Shown in pieces: positions 1 through 7,857 of a stretch of DNA of 56,898 nucleotides (position 1 is the first letter of the stretch; every line of letters starts with the position of its first letter). This DNA comes from SAT2750 sp964476375 (lineage in GTDB: Bacteria > Planctomycetota > Planctomycetia > Pirellulales > Pirellulaceae). Below the pieces are notes generated by a model. The model was not told the DNA's origin. It was given only the letters and a program-made list of their open reading frames with translations, and did no database searches. The translations under genes were made by a program, and so were the position numbers. Where the stretch lies: NCBI GenBank assembly GCA_964476375.1, contig CAYYZW010000151.1, forward strand, positions 1 through 56,898. The letters run 5' to 3'.

Positions 1-2
1 CG

Positions 3-260
3 AATGAGGTTGCGGCGGCTGCCTGCCGATTGCCAAGTGGCCACCCGGAAGGATTCTTCGAGTGTTTCGCCAATGTCTATCGGTCTGCTTTTGACAGCAT
101 GGTCTTGCGTGCTGGTGGGCAGGAATTTCCCACGATCGATACGGTCTATCCGAATGTCCATGATGGCGTGGACGGGATGCACTTTATCCAGCAATGCGTG
201 GCCAGTAGTGAACAGGATGGTGCCTGGCTGCCGGCAAGTCACTCGCGGGCACGCATATGA
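3..260 (+). CDS. Gfo/Idh/MocA-family oxidoreductase, C-terminal end (5' truncated)
   Basis: Only the last 85 codons are inside the window; the frame is open from base 3 and stops with TGA at 258-260. The visible part has the run SGHPEGFFECFANVYR, typical of the C-terminal alpha/beta domain of Gfo/Idh/MocA NAD(P)-dependent dehydrogenases, followed by FPTIDTVYPNVHDGVDGMHF, which matches the family's C-terminal end where genes of this type carry a 'D(G)…GVxGMxF' stretch. These enzymes oxidise or reduce sugars and related polyols. The substrate cannot be told because the Rossmann half is missing. It converges with the gene at 273 with 12 bases between stops. Confidence 0.8.
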   Translation, partial: NEVAAAACRLPSGHPEGFFECFANVYRSAFDSMVLRAGGQEFPTIDTVYPNVHDGVDGMHFIQQCVASSEQDGAWLPASHSRARI

Positions 261-272
261 CAGGAATGGCAG

Positions 273-1148
273 CTACTGCTTGTTGTCCTGCTGTTTCAAA
301 TGCTCACAGTGGCGCAGTAATTCCTCGCGCAACGTGCCCTGGCATCGATTGGCGGCCTGGCGATAGTAGATTCGGGCGACCCCCTTCTTTCCTGCGATCT
401 CGGCCTGCTGCCCCTCAATAATCAAGTCGTAGGCCTCGACCAGCCGTTGCCGATCCTGCTCGGCCAGTTGCTTGCGGATTGATTGCAGGCTGTCATCCCC
501 GCGATCGGCCGAACTGGAAAACCGTGGCACCACGGGAGGTGTTACCTGCTTGCCGAGAACCAGGTCCGGTTCCGTGGCCCTGGGTGACGCCGATTTTTCC
601 CTGGAGTCATCAACGCGGCGGAGCTTTTCACGCAGGTGTGCCGTCCCATGGCGATACGGTATGACCGGTTGAACGGACCAGCCCTGCCCCACGACCGGAA
701 CCCATCCAGTGACAAACGGCCTCACGGATCCGCTGAAAATAGACCCCCCATAGCCATTGGGAACGGTGATGCTGGGGGCCACCATGGTCATGCTACGGGT
801 GTTTCCCTGGGCCATGACCATGGTGACGTTGAAGCGGGACTTTCCATTTCTCGAACCGAAACCAAACCGTGCACCGCCACCGGCCCAGCCACCGAAAGGC
901 GGAACGGCACCGTGGATGCTGTTAAAATCAAAGAACCACCCGCCGCGGGGACCGATCTTGCTGTATCCCATGCCGAAACCAATACGTTCGTAAAATCCCT
1001 CCTGGATATTATGGGACGGCGAGGACATCACCACCTCTTGAGCATGGCTGGTGGCAGGGCCATGGGTACCGGTAACCAGCACAAGCCCGCAAAAGAAAAG
1101 ACCCTTCAACCAGGAATGCGACCGCTTTGAACGAGTGGTGTTGATCAT
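273..1148 (-). CDS. Secreted protein of unknown function with conserved tail repeat
   Basis: A 291-residue exported protein. I start it at the ATG at 1148 because GGAG lies 8 bases upstream and a signal peptide follows (LKGLFFCGLVLVTG, with cleavage likely after SHAQ); an in-frame ATG at 1196 would put 16 polar residues before it. The middle is rich in Gly, Phe and Trp and includes a stretch (around APSITVPNGYGG and FVTGWVPVVGQ) that loosely resembles the end of a secretin domain. The last 60 residues carry a helical motif, GKKGVARIYYRQAANRCQG, which recurs in the protein at 36509-37207. The two are distant paralogues. Function is unknown; a role at the cell envelope is inference. Confidence 0.7.
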   Translation of the reverse strand: MINTTRSKRSHSWLKGLFFCGLVLVTGTHGPATSHAQEVVMSSPSHNIQEGFYERIGFGMGYSKIGPRGGWFFDFNSIHGAVPPFGGWAGGGARFGFGSRNGKSRFNVTMVMAQGNTRSMTMVAPSITVPNGYGGSIFSGSVRPFVTGWVPVVGQGWSVQPVIPYRHGTAHLREKLRRVDDSREKSASPRATEPDLVLGKQVTPPVVPRFSSSADRGDDSLQSIRKQLAEQDRQRLVEAYDLIIEGQQAEIAGKKGVARIYYRQAANRCQGTLREELLRHCEHLKQQDNKQ

Positions 1149-1443
1149 GATCTTATCTCCACGCGACCACAGGTGTACGCTGTTTTCCGGCAGCATTCCC
1201 TCCGAATGGATTCTAGGGGAGATGATCTGGACGGGTCAAATTCAACCCATTTTCTCCGTATCCACTGTGGCTAAAACATCCAGCCTGTAGCACGTGTATA
1301 ATCAATGCACAACGACGTTCGAGCAGCACGTCGTCTGTTGCAACGGGTTTCTCCTGGGTCACCGGGTGCGAAACCTCCCGCAGCTGGATGAAAAATAACA
1401 ACGAACGAACAGTGACTATCAATTTCAAGAGGAGCTTTTTACC
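1149..1443. other. Divergent intergenic region, 295 bp
   Basis: No convincing gene. It separates the minus-strand secreted protein (start 1148) from the DUF1080 gene (start 1444). On the plus strand a perfect TATAAT lies at 1297-1302, about 140 bases before the DUF1080 start, but no clear -35 element sits 16-18 bases upstream, so I only flag it as a possible promoter. GAGGAG just before 1444 is a good ribosome-binding site. Confidence 0.4.
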
Positions 1444-2094
1444 GTGAGAACTCAAAATATATTGATTGCCCTTCTTTGCACGACATTGCTGATTGGTGTT
1501 TCCGAGGGAGCAAAGCGAGACAAGAAAAAGTCGAAAGATGGCTGGGTCACGATTTTTGACGGCAAGTCGTTTGACGGCTGGAAGGCCAGTGAGAATGCTG
1601 ATTCCTGGAAGATCGAGGATGGAGCGTTTATCTGCGAGGGTCCCCGCAGCCACCTGTTTTATACCGGCGATGAAAAACCGTTTGTGAATTTTGAGTTCAA
1701 GGCGGAAGTCATGACCACACCTGGCAGTAACGGGGGGATCTACTTCCATACGCAATACCAGGAAGATGGCTGGCCCAAGAAAGGCTTTGAAGCCCAGGTG
1801 AACATCACCCATGGAGATCCGAAAAAGACAGGCAGCCTGTACGGGGTTGTTAATGTCAGCGATCCACCTGCAAAGGATAATGAATGGTGGACGCAACACA
1901 TCATCGTCCAGGGCAAACGGATTATCATCAAGATCAATGACAAGGTGGTCGTGGATTATACCGAGCCGGCAGATCAGCAGCCCGGTCCGGACGGTTTTGA
2001 GAGGCTGATCAGCAAGGGGACCTTTGCATTCCAGGCCCATGACCCCAAGAGCAAGGTTTACTTTCGCAAGGTGCAGGTCAAGCGGCTGCCGTGA
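1444..2094 (+). CDS. Secreted DUF1080 protein (3-keto-disaccharide hydrolase family)
   Basis: A 216-residue exported protein. It starts with GTG, supported by GAGGAG about 9 bases upstream and a signal peptide right after (ILIALLCTTLLIGVSEG). The mature part is a single DUF1080 domain: FDGKSFDGWKAS near the N terminus, GGIYFHTQYQ in the middle, and the closing strands FQAHDPKSKVYFRKVQVKRL. This is a concanavalin-like beta-sandwich fold; characterised relatives cleave 3-keto-glycosides. Planctomycetes carry many copies, usually near oxidoreductases and TIM-barrel isomerases, and here the next gene is such an isomerase. A role in breaking down external glycans is likely, but the substrate is not visible. 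Confidence 0.88.
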   Translation: MRTQNILIALLCTTLLIGVSEGAKRDKKKSKDGWVTIFDGKSFDGWKASENADSWKIEDGAFICEGPRSHLFYTGDEKPFVNFEFKAEVMTTPGSNGGIYFHTQYQEDGWPKKGFEAQVNITHGDPKKTGSLYGVVNVSDPPAKDNEWWTQHIIVQGKRIIIKINDKVVVDYTEPADQQPGPDGFERLISKGTFAFQAHDPKSKVYFRKVQVKRLP

Positions 2095-2212
2095 TCAGTC
2101 ATTTGAAAGAGAGGAGGGGCCCGCTTGAGGTGGCCTCTCCCGTGTTCCATAATCAGGAATTCCCCCCGCGCCGATGGTGGCGGGTTCCTCCTTCCAAACA
2201 GGTCTCGATGCC

Positions 2213-3064
2213 ATGAAACATTCGATCACGCGACGACGGTTCCTTGCCCTTGGTAGCGCCGCAGCTGCCGGTGCCTCGTTCCTGGATATTCCCCGGATTC
2301 TGGCAGCGGATGACCCTTACGGGGGTTTCCCGGTGGGAGTGCAGAGTTACTCGCTGAGAAATTTTAATGCCCTCGAGGCGATCCGCCACATCCAGGGAAT
2401 GGGACTGCACCACGTGGAGTTTTACAGCAAGCACCTTGGGCTCGGGGCAACCGATGAACAGATCGCCGAACGGAAAACGATCCTGGAAAAAGCAAAGATC
2501 TCGATGAGCGCCCACGGCGTGAATGGATTCAGCAAGGATCACGCCGCCAATCGGCGCGTGTTTGAATTTGCCAGGCGGGCCGGGATTCCCTGTATCACGG
2601 CCAATCCGCAGCCCGACTCCTTCGAGAGCCTTGATAAGCTATGCGAGGAATTCAAGATTCGCATTGCTATTCACAATCACGGGCCTGGCGCGCTGTATGA
2701 CAAGATCTCGGATGTCACCTCGGCCGTGAAAGGACACCATCCACTGGTCGGGGCCTGTGTTGACACCGGGCATTTCATCCGCAGCAAGGAAGATCCGGTC
2801 AAGGCGGTTCATGAGCTTGGCAAGCGAGTCTTTGCCCTGCACATCAAGGACGAGGAGAAGCAGGAGCAGCGATCACGGAATGTGGTGATTGGCAGTGGTC
2901 ACCTGGACGTGGTTGGTATTTTCAAGGCACTCGTGAAAACTGGTTTTCCGGCAGATGGATCAATATCGCTCGAGTACGAGGCAGATCCGGAGAACCCGAT
3001 TGACGCCATGAAGCAATGCCTGGTGGTGGCCCGGGAGGCGATCGCCAAGGTGAAAAAGGGTTAA
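2213..3064 (+). CDS. Tat-exported sugar phosphate isomerase/epimerase-like TIM barrel
   Basis: A 283-residue AP-endonuclease-2-type TIM barrel (xylose isomerase-like superfamily). The ATG at 2213 is chosen over that at 2174 because it places the twin-arginine signal TRRRFLALGSAAAAGASF at the very N terminus. Barrel landmarks include FPVGVQSYSLRNF (strand 1), VEFYSKHLG (strand 2), IAIHNHGPG, VGACVDTGHF and LHIKDE; the Glu/His/Asp/His positions match the metal-binding residues of the family. It follows the DUF1080 gene by 118 bases on the same strand, as often seen in planctomycete sugar-catabolic sets. Export suggests it works on a periplasmic keto-sugar, which is inference. Confidence 0.85.
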   Translation: MKHSITRRRFLALGSAAAAGASFLDIPRILAADDPYGGFPVGVQSYSLRNFNALEAIRHIQGMGLHHVEFYSKHLGLGATDEQIAERKTILEKAKISMSAHGVNGFSKDHAANRRVFEFARRAGIPCITANPQPDSFESLDKLCEEFKIRIAIHNHGPGALYDKISDVTSAVKGHHPLVGACVDTGHFIRSKEDPVKAVHELGKRVFALHIKDEEKQEQRSRNVVIGSGHLDVVGIFKALVKTGFPADGSISLEYEADPENPIDAMKQCLVVAREAIAKVKKG

Positions 3065-3167
3065 CAGGAAGTCCGCTGCATGGAGACTGCCTTCTCCCGG
3101 TCGAGAGTTAACTGTTGGAGCTGGAGTTTTTATTTCTTGCCGCTTGGAAAACGGCCGTGGGATTCAG

Positions 3168-3953
3168 ATGCTCGCAAAACGTGTGATTCCCTGTCTTGAC
3201 GTGGATCGTGGTCGCGTCGTCAAGGGAACTAATTTTCTTCACCTTCGTGATGCGGGGGATCCGGTCGAGGTCGCTGCGCGTTACGAGAGGGAAGGAGCGG
3301 ACGAGCTGGTTTTCCTGGATATCACGGCCAGTCACGAGGGGCGGGACATCATGATCGATGTCGTCCGCCGTACTGCCGAGCAGGTATTCATGCCACTGAC
3401 GGTCGGTGGAGGCATCCGGACACTGGAGGATATCCGGGATCTGCTCAAAGCGGGCTGCGACAAGGTCTCGATCAACTCCACGGCCTGCGAAGATCCTGAC
3501 TTTGTCCAACAGGCGGCACGCCGATTTGGGAGCCAGTGTATTGTGGTGAATATCGATCCCAAGCGTGTTTACCACGATCGAGCGGATGGCCAGCACGAGG
3601 AAGTGTGGGAAGTCCACATCCATGGTGGCCGCACCCCCACGGGCCTGGAAGCGGTCTCCTGGGCGGTCCAGGTCCAGCAGCTCGGTGCCGGGGAAATCGT
3701 GCTTACCAGTATGGATTGTGACGGCACGAAGGACGGTTATGATATTGAGATCACACGGGCTGTGAACGAGCAGGTGACGATTCCGGTCGTTGCCAGCGGC
3801 GGGGCGGGTTGCCCGGACCACCTTGCCGATGCGATATTGAAGGGGAAGGCAGATGCGGCTCTGGCAGCAAGCATCTTCCATTTTGGAGAGTACACGATTC
3901 TGGAGACCAAGGAGGTCATGCGTGACAGGGGCGTCCCTGTTCGAATTGATTGA
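3168..3953 (+). CDS. hisF: Imidazole glycerol phosphate synthase, cyclase subunit
   Basis: 261 residues, full length for HisF. This (beta/alpha)8 cyclase takes ammonia delivered by HisH and converts PRFAR to imidazole glycerol phosphate and AICAR, in histidine biosynthesis in the cytoplasm. The start MLAKRVIPCLDVDRG is the standard HisF opening. Both catalytic aspartates are present at the canonical positions, Asp11 (CLDVD) and Asp130 (VVNID), as are the phosphate-binding loops VGGGIRT and VASGGAG. No other his gene lies nearby; the next gene is a pilus-type ATPase, so the histidine genes appear scattered, as is common in this phylum. Confidence 0.97.
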   Translation: MLAKRVIPCLDVDRGRVVKGTNFLHLRDAGDPVEVAARYEREGADELVFLDITASHEGRDIMIDVVRRTAEQVFMPLTVGGGIRTLEDIRDLLKAGCDKVSINSTACEDPDFVQQAARRFGSQCIVVNIDPKRVYHDRADGQHEEVWEVHIHGGRTPTGLEAVSWAVQVQQLGAGEIVLTSMDCDGTKDGYDIEITRAVNEQVTIPVVASGGAGCPDHLADAILKGKADAALAASIFHFGEYTILETKEVMRDRGVPVRID

Positions 3954-4003
3954 TCGCCGTTGTTCCCTGCCGAGACAGGTGACCGGCCAAGGAAAGAACT
4001 ACT

Positions 4004-5173
4004 ATGGCCAAGGATCCCGCCGCGAAAAATACCAATGTTGATAACGATGTTGAACGATTTCTGAAGGCCAGGGAGGAGCTGGAGGTCGACAAGATCTTTC
4101 GGGCCCTGGTCACCCTCGAGGGAAGTGACTTGCACCTGAAGGTTGGTCGTCCTCCCATTGTTCGGGTGGATGGAACCCTGCGGGATCTAACTCGTCCTCC
4201 GATCGACCGGGAAGAGATGGTCCGGTTACTTTTCCCAATGATGGATAAGCGGCAGCGGAAGATTTTTGAGGAGGAGGGGGGAGTTGACTTTGCCTACACC
4301 GTCGATGTGGATGGTGTGATGTGGCGGTTCCGGGTGAACATGCTCCAGCAGCTGGGCAACATTGGCCTGGTCGCACGCCGGGTGTCCAATTTTATCCCCG
4401 ATGTCGCAGGGTTGAACCTGCCCCCGGTGATGGAGGCGCTCTGCAAGTTTGACCAGGGCATGATCCTGCTGGCAGGTGTTACCGGTTCCGGAAAGTCAAC
4501 CACGATCGCTTCCATGCTGAACTGGGTGAACCACCGTGAACGAAAGCATATCCTGACCCTGGAAGATCCGGTGGAGTTTGTTTACACCGAGGAGAAGTGC
4601 CTGATCAACCAGCGCGAGGTCGGGATCGATGTGATCGACTTTTCGGTTGCCATGAAGCATGCCGTGCGCGAGGATCCGGACATCATGCTGGTAGGTGAAA
4701 TGCGTGATGAAGAGACATTCATGACTGCCATCCATGCTGCCGAAACCGGCCACCTGGTGTTCGGTACGATCCATGCTTCCACCTCACCTTCCACGATCGG
4801 CCGAATCCTGGACCTCTTTCCGGAGGATATGCACACCGCCATCCGCTCGGCGATTGCCTTTAACATGAAGGGAATCGTCGCCCAGAAGCTGCTTCCCTCG
4901 ATCAAGCCGGGTGTTGGCCGGGTGCCGACCGTTGAGATCATGACCTTCACGCCGATGATCACGAAACTTGTGCTGGAAGGCCATGATGAAAAGCTCGCGG
5001 ATGCCATTCGGATTGGTGCCGAGGAAGGGATGCAGGACTTTACCATGAGTCTCAAGCAGTTGATCGATGATGAACTGATTGACCGCGAAACCGCTTTCCG
5101 TGTTGCCCCCAACGTGGAAGCTCTTAAGATGGCGCTGAAGGGTATTAATGTGACCCAGCCAGGTATTCTCTAG
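4004..5173 (+). CDS. pilT: PilT-type twitching-motility/secretion ATPase
   Basis: A 389-residue hexameric AAA-like ATPase of the type II secretion/type IV pilus family; PilT members power pilus retraction. Seen in the sequence: an N-terminal PAS-like part (VTLEGSDLHLKVGRPP), an intact Walker A at residues 158-166 (GVTGSGKST), the Asp box (LEDPVEF), Walker B DIMLVGEMRD at 226-235 with catalytic Glu232, and the His box AETGHLVFGTIHAS. It lacks the four-cysteine zinc site of PilB/GspE, which favours PilT. The start at 4004 directly gives MAKDPAAKN. The next gene, 44 bases on, is a PilB-like partner that has lost its own ATPase residues. Confidence 0.9.
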   Translation: MAKDPAAKNTNVDNDVERFLKAREELEVDKIFRALVTLEGSDLHLKVGRPPIVRVDGTLRDLTRPPIDREEMVRLLFPMMDKRQRKIFEEEGGVDFAYTVDVDGVMWRFRVNMLQQLGNIGLVARRVSNFIPDVAGLNLPPVMEALCKFDQGMILLAGVTGSGKSTTIASMLNWVNHRERKHILTLEDPVEFVYTEEKCLINQREVGIDVIDFSVAMKHAVREDPDIMLVGEMRDEETFMTAIHAAETGHLVFGTIHASTSPSTIGRILDLFPEDMHTAIRSAIAFNMKGIVAQKLLPSIKPGVGRVPTVEIMTFTPMITKLVLEGHDEKLADAIRIGAEEGMQDFTMSLKQLIDDELIDRETAFRVAPNVEALKMALKGINVTQPGIL

Positions 5174-5217
5174 CCAAGAAGTGCTGCTGGTCTCCTGGTG
5201 TTGAGGAAAGAAATAAG

Positions 5218-6567
5218 ATGCCTGATGCAAATCCCGAGCAGGTAGTGCCGAGCGTGGAGTTCAGTGCCATGGGGGCGGCATCGGACCAGGACAACCAGGC
5301 CAATGCAATTCAGGCTCGGCAATCCCCCGGAATTGTTCCAACCCAGATTGTTCTCGCCCAGGGAATTAGCCGTAATGCCAACCGCTTGCTGCTGGACTAT
5401 ACCGCCCAGGGTGTTGGCATCCGTCTCGACGTGGATGGTTTCTGGCACAATCATCCTCCCATGGATCGCCAGAACGGGGATGTCATGCTGGCGGTGATGA
5501 AGAAGCTTGCCAACCTCGATCCGGCGGAACGTCGCGAAAGGCAGATGGGAGAATTCAAGGCCACCTTTCAACGAACCACGCGTCTTTGCCAGATCACTAG
5601 CCAGGGAGTGGAGACGGGTGAGCGGGTGATTGTCCGGTTGCTTGATCCAAAGCAGGAGCAGATGTCGCTGCTAGATCTCGGCATGCGTGAGCCACTGGTG
5701 AACGAATACATGGAACGGGTCGGTCGAGCCACCGGTGAGCAAATGCCGCCTCCGCCAAAAGGGATCTATCTCTTTTCGGCTCCGGCAAACGGGGGAGGCT
5801 TGTCGGCAATCTGGGCCGGGGCACTGATGGCCACAGATCGCTATACCGGGGATTTCTTTGGTATTGAAGAAAAGACACGTCGTGAACCCGAGATTGAAAA
5901 TATCGATGTCACCGAGTTTGACGAGTCGCAGGGTGAAACGGCAGCACAGGTTATTCCCAAGATGATGCTGCGGCAGCCCGATGTTTTTGCCGTACCCCAG
6001 ATTTCGGACAAGGAGACACTCGACATCCTCTGTGAGATCGCGGAGACAGAGGGGACGGTGACGATCACTTCCACAAGAGCCGGGAATGCAACAGAAGCCC
6101 TTTTGAAACTGCTTGGAGCAACGAGCGACAAGGCTGGTTTTATCAAGTTTATTAACATGGTTATCAACATGCGGCTTGTGCGGCGCCTCTGTGAAGGGTG
6201 CAAGTCTCCCTTCCAGCCGACCCCCCAGGTTCTCCACCAGCTTCAACTTCCACCTGACAGGGTCCAGGTGCTGTACCAGGAATACCAGCCGCCGCCGGTG
6301 GATCCAAATGCTCCAAAAAACAAGAAAGACCTTCCGCCGCCCATCTGCCCAAGCTGCAGTGGACTGGGGTACAAGGGCCGTATCGGGATTTTTGAAATGC
6401 TTGTGGTTGACGATAATATTCGCCAGGCGCTGGCGCAGCAGCCATCGGCAGATGTCGTCCAGCAACTGGCGATCAAGGCAGGCATGAAGACACTTCGAGA
6501 AGAAGGGATCGCGCTGCTGGCACAGGGAATTACCTCGATACCCGAACTTCAGCGGGCTCTCAAGTAG
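5218..6567 (+). CDS. PilB/GspE-like protein with degenerate ATPase site
   Basis: 449 residues with the PilB/GspE layout but every nucleotide-binding motif altered. Residues 50-170 match the N2 domain; at the Walker A place (188-196) there is APANGGGLS instead of GPTGSGKTT, so the lysine is gone. At Walker B (254-264) DVFAVPQISD replaces DIIMVGEIRD, losing both the Gly and the catalytic Glu (now Pro260, Gln261). The His box (AETEGTVTITSTRAG) has lost its histidine. By contrast the zinc site is kept: Cys325, Cys328, Cys377, Cys380, and GYKGRIGIFEM after it is normal. Together with the intact PilT-like gene just upstream, it may form a mixed ATPase or act as a scaffold; this is inference. Confidence 0.85.
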   Translation: MPDANPEQVVPSVEFSAMGAASDQDNQANAIQARQSPGIVPTQIVLAQGISRNANRLLLDYTAQGVGIRLDVDGFWHNHPPMDRQNGDVMLAVMKKLANLDPAERRERQMGEFKATFQRTTRLCQITSQGVETGERVIVRLLDPKQEQMSLLDLGMREPLVNEYMERVGRATGEQMPPPPKGIYLFSAPANGGGLSAIWAGALMATDRYTGDFFGIEEKTRREPEIENIDVTEFDESQGETAAQVIPKMMLRQPDVFAVPQISDKETLDILCEIAETEGTVTITSTRAGNATEALLKLLGATSDKAGFIKFINMVINMRLVRRLCEGCKSPFQPTPQVLHQLQLPPDRVQVLYQEYQPPPVDPNAPKNKKDLPPPICPSCSGLGYKGRIGIFEMLVVDDNIRQALAQQPSADVVQQLAIKAGMKTLREEGIALLAQGITSIPELQRALK

Positions 6568-6644
6568 TCCGGTCCAAATCAAGTTCTGCCGGCCGGTTTT
6601 AGGGCCGATAAGTAAGATATCAGGTCGAGTTACCCAGTGAAGCA

Positions 6645-7475
6645 ATGAGTGAGTCACACCAGAATGCTGCTGACGACATCCCGGCCGCAGGGGCTGTGGA
6701 TGGTATATCGAACTCCGTTGAACCAGCAGAGGAACCACAGGTTTCCCAGGGAACCCGCGTCGGACGACCCTCGGACCGTTCGCATGATGAATGGGGCGAC
6801 CGTCAAGATTACCGGGGAATCAGTGTTTGGAGTATCGTGGGATTGGTTCTTGCGGCGCTCTCCTCTCTTGCCGTGGTGACGCCGATCTTCCTGGGAGTTG
6901 TTCCACTGGCAATCCTCGCCAGCCTGGTGGCGCTGGCGAGAATAAGGCAGGAACCCCACCATGTCATGGGGCGGCGTATTGCTATTCTTTCGCTCGTTGC
7001 TGCTGTCATCCTGGGAAGCTGGAGTTATGGGCGACGTACGTTCTTCCAGGGTCGCATGTATGCTGCAGCAGAAGAAAATGTACTGGACTGGTTCCAGTTG
7101 CTCCGGGAAGGAAAACGCAATCAAGCCCACCAGCTTTCCCTGCTCCCGGGGATGCGTGCCTCGGGGAAGACGACGCTGACGGAATATTACCTCAATGAGA
7201 AAAAGGCTCGTGAGGAGATGCAGAATTTTTTCTCCGAGCCGGCCATGAGAATAATCATCGGCCTTGGAGAGGATTCGTCACTGCGATTGATAGAGAATAG
7301 GCGGCTGGAAATTACAGATGATGTCAAGCTGCTGGTATTTCAACGCTTCTTGATTGAATACGACGACGATGGCAGCCCCACCACCCTGGCGGTGGAAATA
7401 AAATCATCACGCATGCTTGATAAGTACACGCGGACGAGTCACTGGACTGTTCTCACTGTCCAGGCACTTCAATAA
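6645..7475 (+). CDS. Membrane protein of unknown function, DUF4190-like
   Basis: 276 residues. An acidic, low-complexity N terminus of about 60 residues leads to a DUF4190-like membrane unit with two or three hydrophobic helices (VWSIVGLVLAALSSLAVV, GVVPLAILASLVALARI, RIAILSLVAAVILGSW; residues about 63-125). The last 150 residues form a soluble domain, with a charged start (ENVLDWFQLLREGKRNQAHQ) that recalls small periplasmic domains in anchored proteins. I do not recognise it. It follows the PilB-like gene by 77 bases and could share its transcript, but nothing ties it to pili. Confidence 0.6.
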   Translation: MSESHQNAADDIPAAGAVDGISNSVEPAEEPQVSQGTRVGRPSDRSHDEWGDRQDYRGISVWSIVGLVLAALSSLAVVTPIFLGVVPLAILASLVALARIRQEPHHVMGRRIAILSLVAAVILGSWSYGRRTFFQGRMYAAAEENVLDWFQLLREGKRNQAHQLSLLPGMRASGKTTLTEYYLNEKKAREEMQNFFSEPAMRIIIGLGEDSSLRLIENRRLEITDDVKLLVFQRFLIEYDDDGSPTTLAVEIKSSRMLDKYTRTSHWTVLTVQALQ

Positions 7476-7489
7476 TCTTCCGCAGGCGC

Positions 7490-7527
7490 AAAAAAAAGCC
7501 CCCGGAATCGACGGGTCCCAGGGGGGC
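7490..7527 (-). terminator. Rho-independent terminator
   Basis: On the minus strand GCCCCC (7527-7522) pairs with GGGGGC (7503-7498); inside it GGA can pair with TCC. Eight T residues follow (7497-7490). On the plus strand the A tract precedes the stem, so it works only leftward. It would end a transcript coming from the outer-membrane gene at 7858-9015 or from within the intergenic stretch. Confidence 0.75.
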
Positions 7528-7600
7528 GAAGGACTCCGTAAGGTTTCCGGGAGCGATTGGACGTTGTGCTGCCGCTCGCATCGTGCTCACGACGGCTTGT

Positions 7601-7634
7601 CCAGGTACTCGGTTGAACTGGTGCCTGGCTTTTC
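7601..7634 (+). terminator. Possible hairpin terminator for the gene ending at 7475
   Basis: CCAGGTAC (7601-7608) pairs with GTGCCTGG (7621-7628) with one G-U pair, and the loop side extends by CGGT/ACTG, giving about 12 pairs in all. CTTTTC follows, only four T residues, so it is a weak terminator at best. The hairpin also forms on the other strand and may instead be part of a minus-strand structured RNA. Confidence 0.35.
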
Positions 7635-7857
7635 GACAAATCCAAGGGCGTCCGTGCCCAGGGGATCTGTTCGCTGCCCATTGCTGAGCTTGCCAAGTAC
7701 CAACTCCTGTCATCCTTACTACGACCATGAGTCATAGCTGTAGCTGACAGGGCGGGAGATTAGGGAATTCACAGGAACCGGTCAAGGTCGGTTTAAAGGA
7801 GAAAAACCACTTTTTTGAAAATGGCAAGATATCGGCTTTTCCAGGCCAAAAAATCCC

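Larger units (their letters stand above)
7476..7857. other. Intergenic region, 382 bp, with structured RNA signals and no clear gene
   Basis: Lies between two convergent genes. It holds a strong minus-strand terminator at 7490-7527 and a long hairpin at 7601-7628 (CCAGGTAC paired with GTGCCTGG, extended inside by CGGT/ACTG). Short frames exist on both strands (for example 7469-7735 minus) but none shows a signal peptide, domain or ribosome-binding site I can support. The minus-strand terminator is about 330 bases after the stop of the gene at 7858, so the stretch is either a long 3' untranslated region or a separate small RNA. Confidence 0.5.

Noticed and set aside
5671..6738. Minus-strand open frame of 355 codons opposite the PilB-like gene
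   Set aside because: Antisense of a gene whose PilB fold is clear; no own motifs.
7601..7628. Reading the hairpin at 7601 as a known riboswitch
   Set aside because: I compared it by eye with cobalamin and other common riboswitch cores and saw no matching conserved core.
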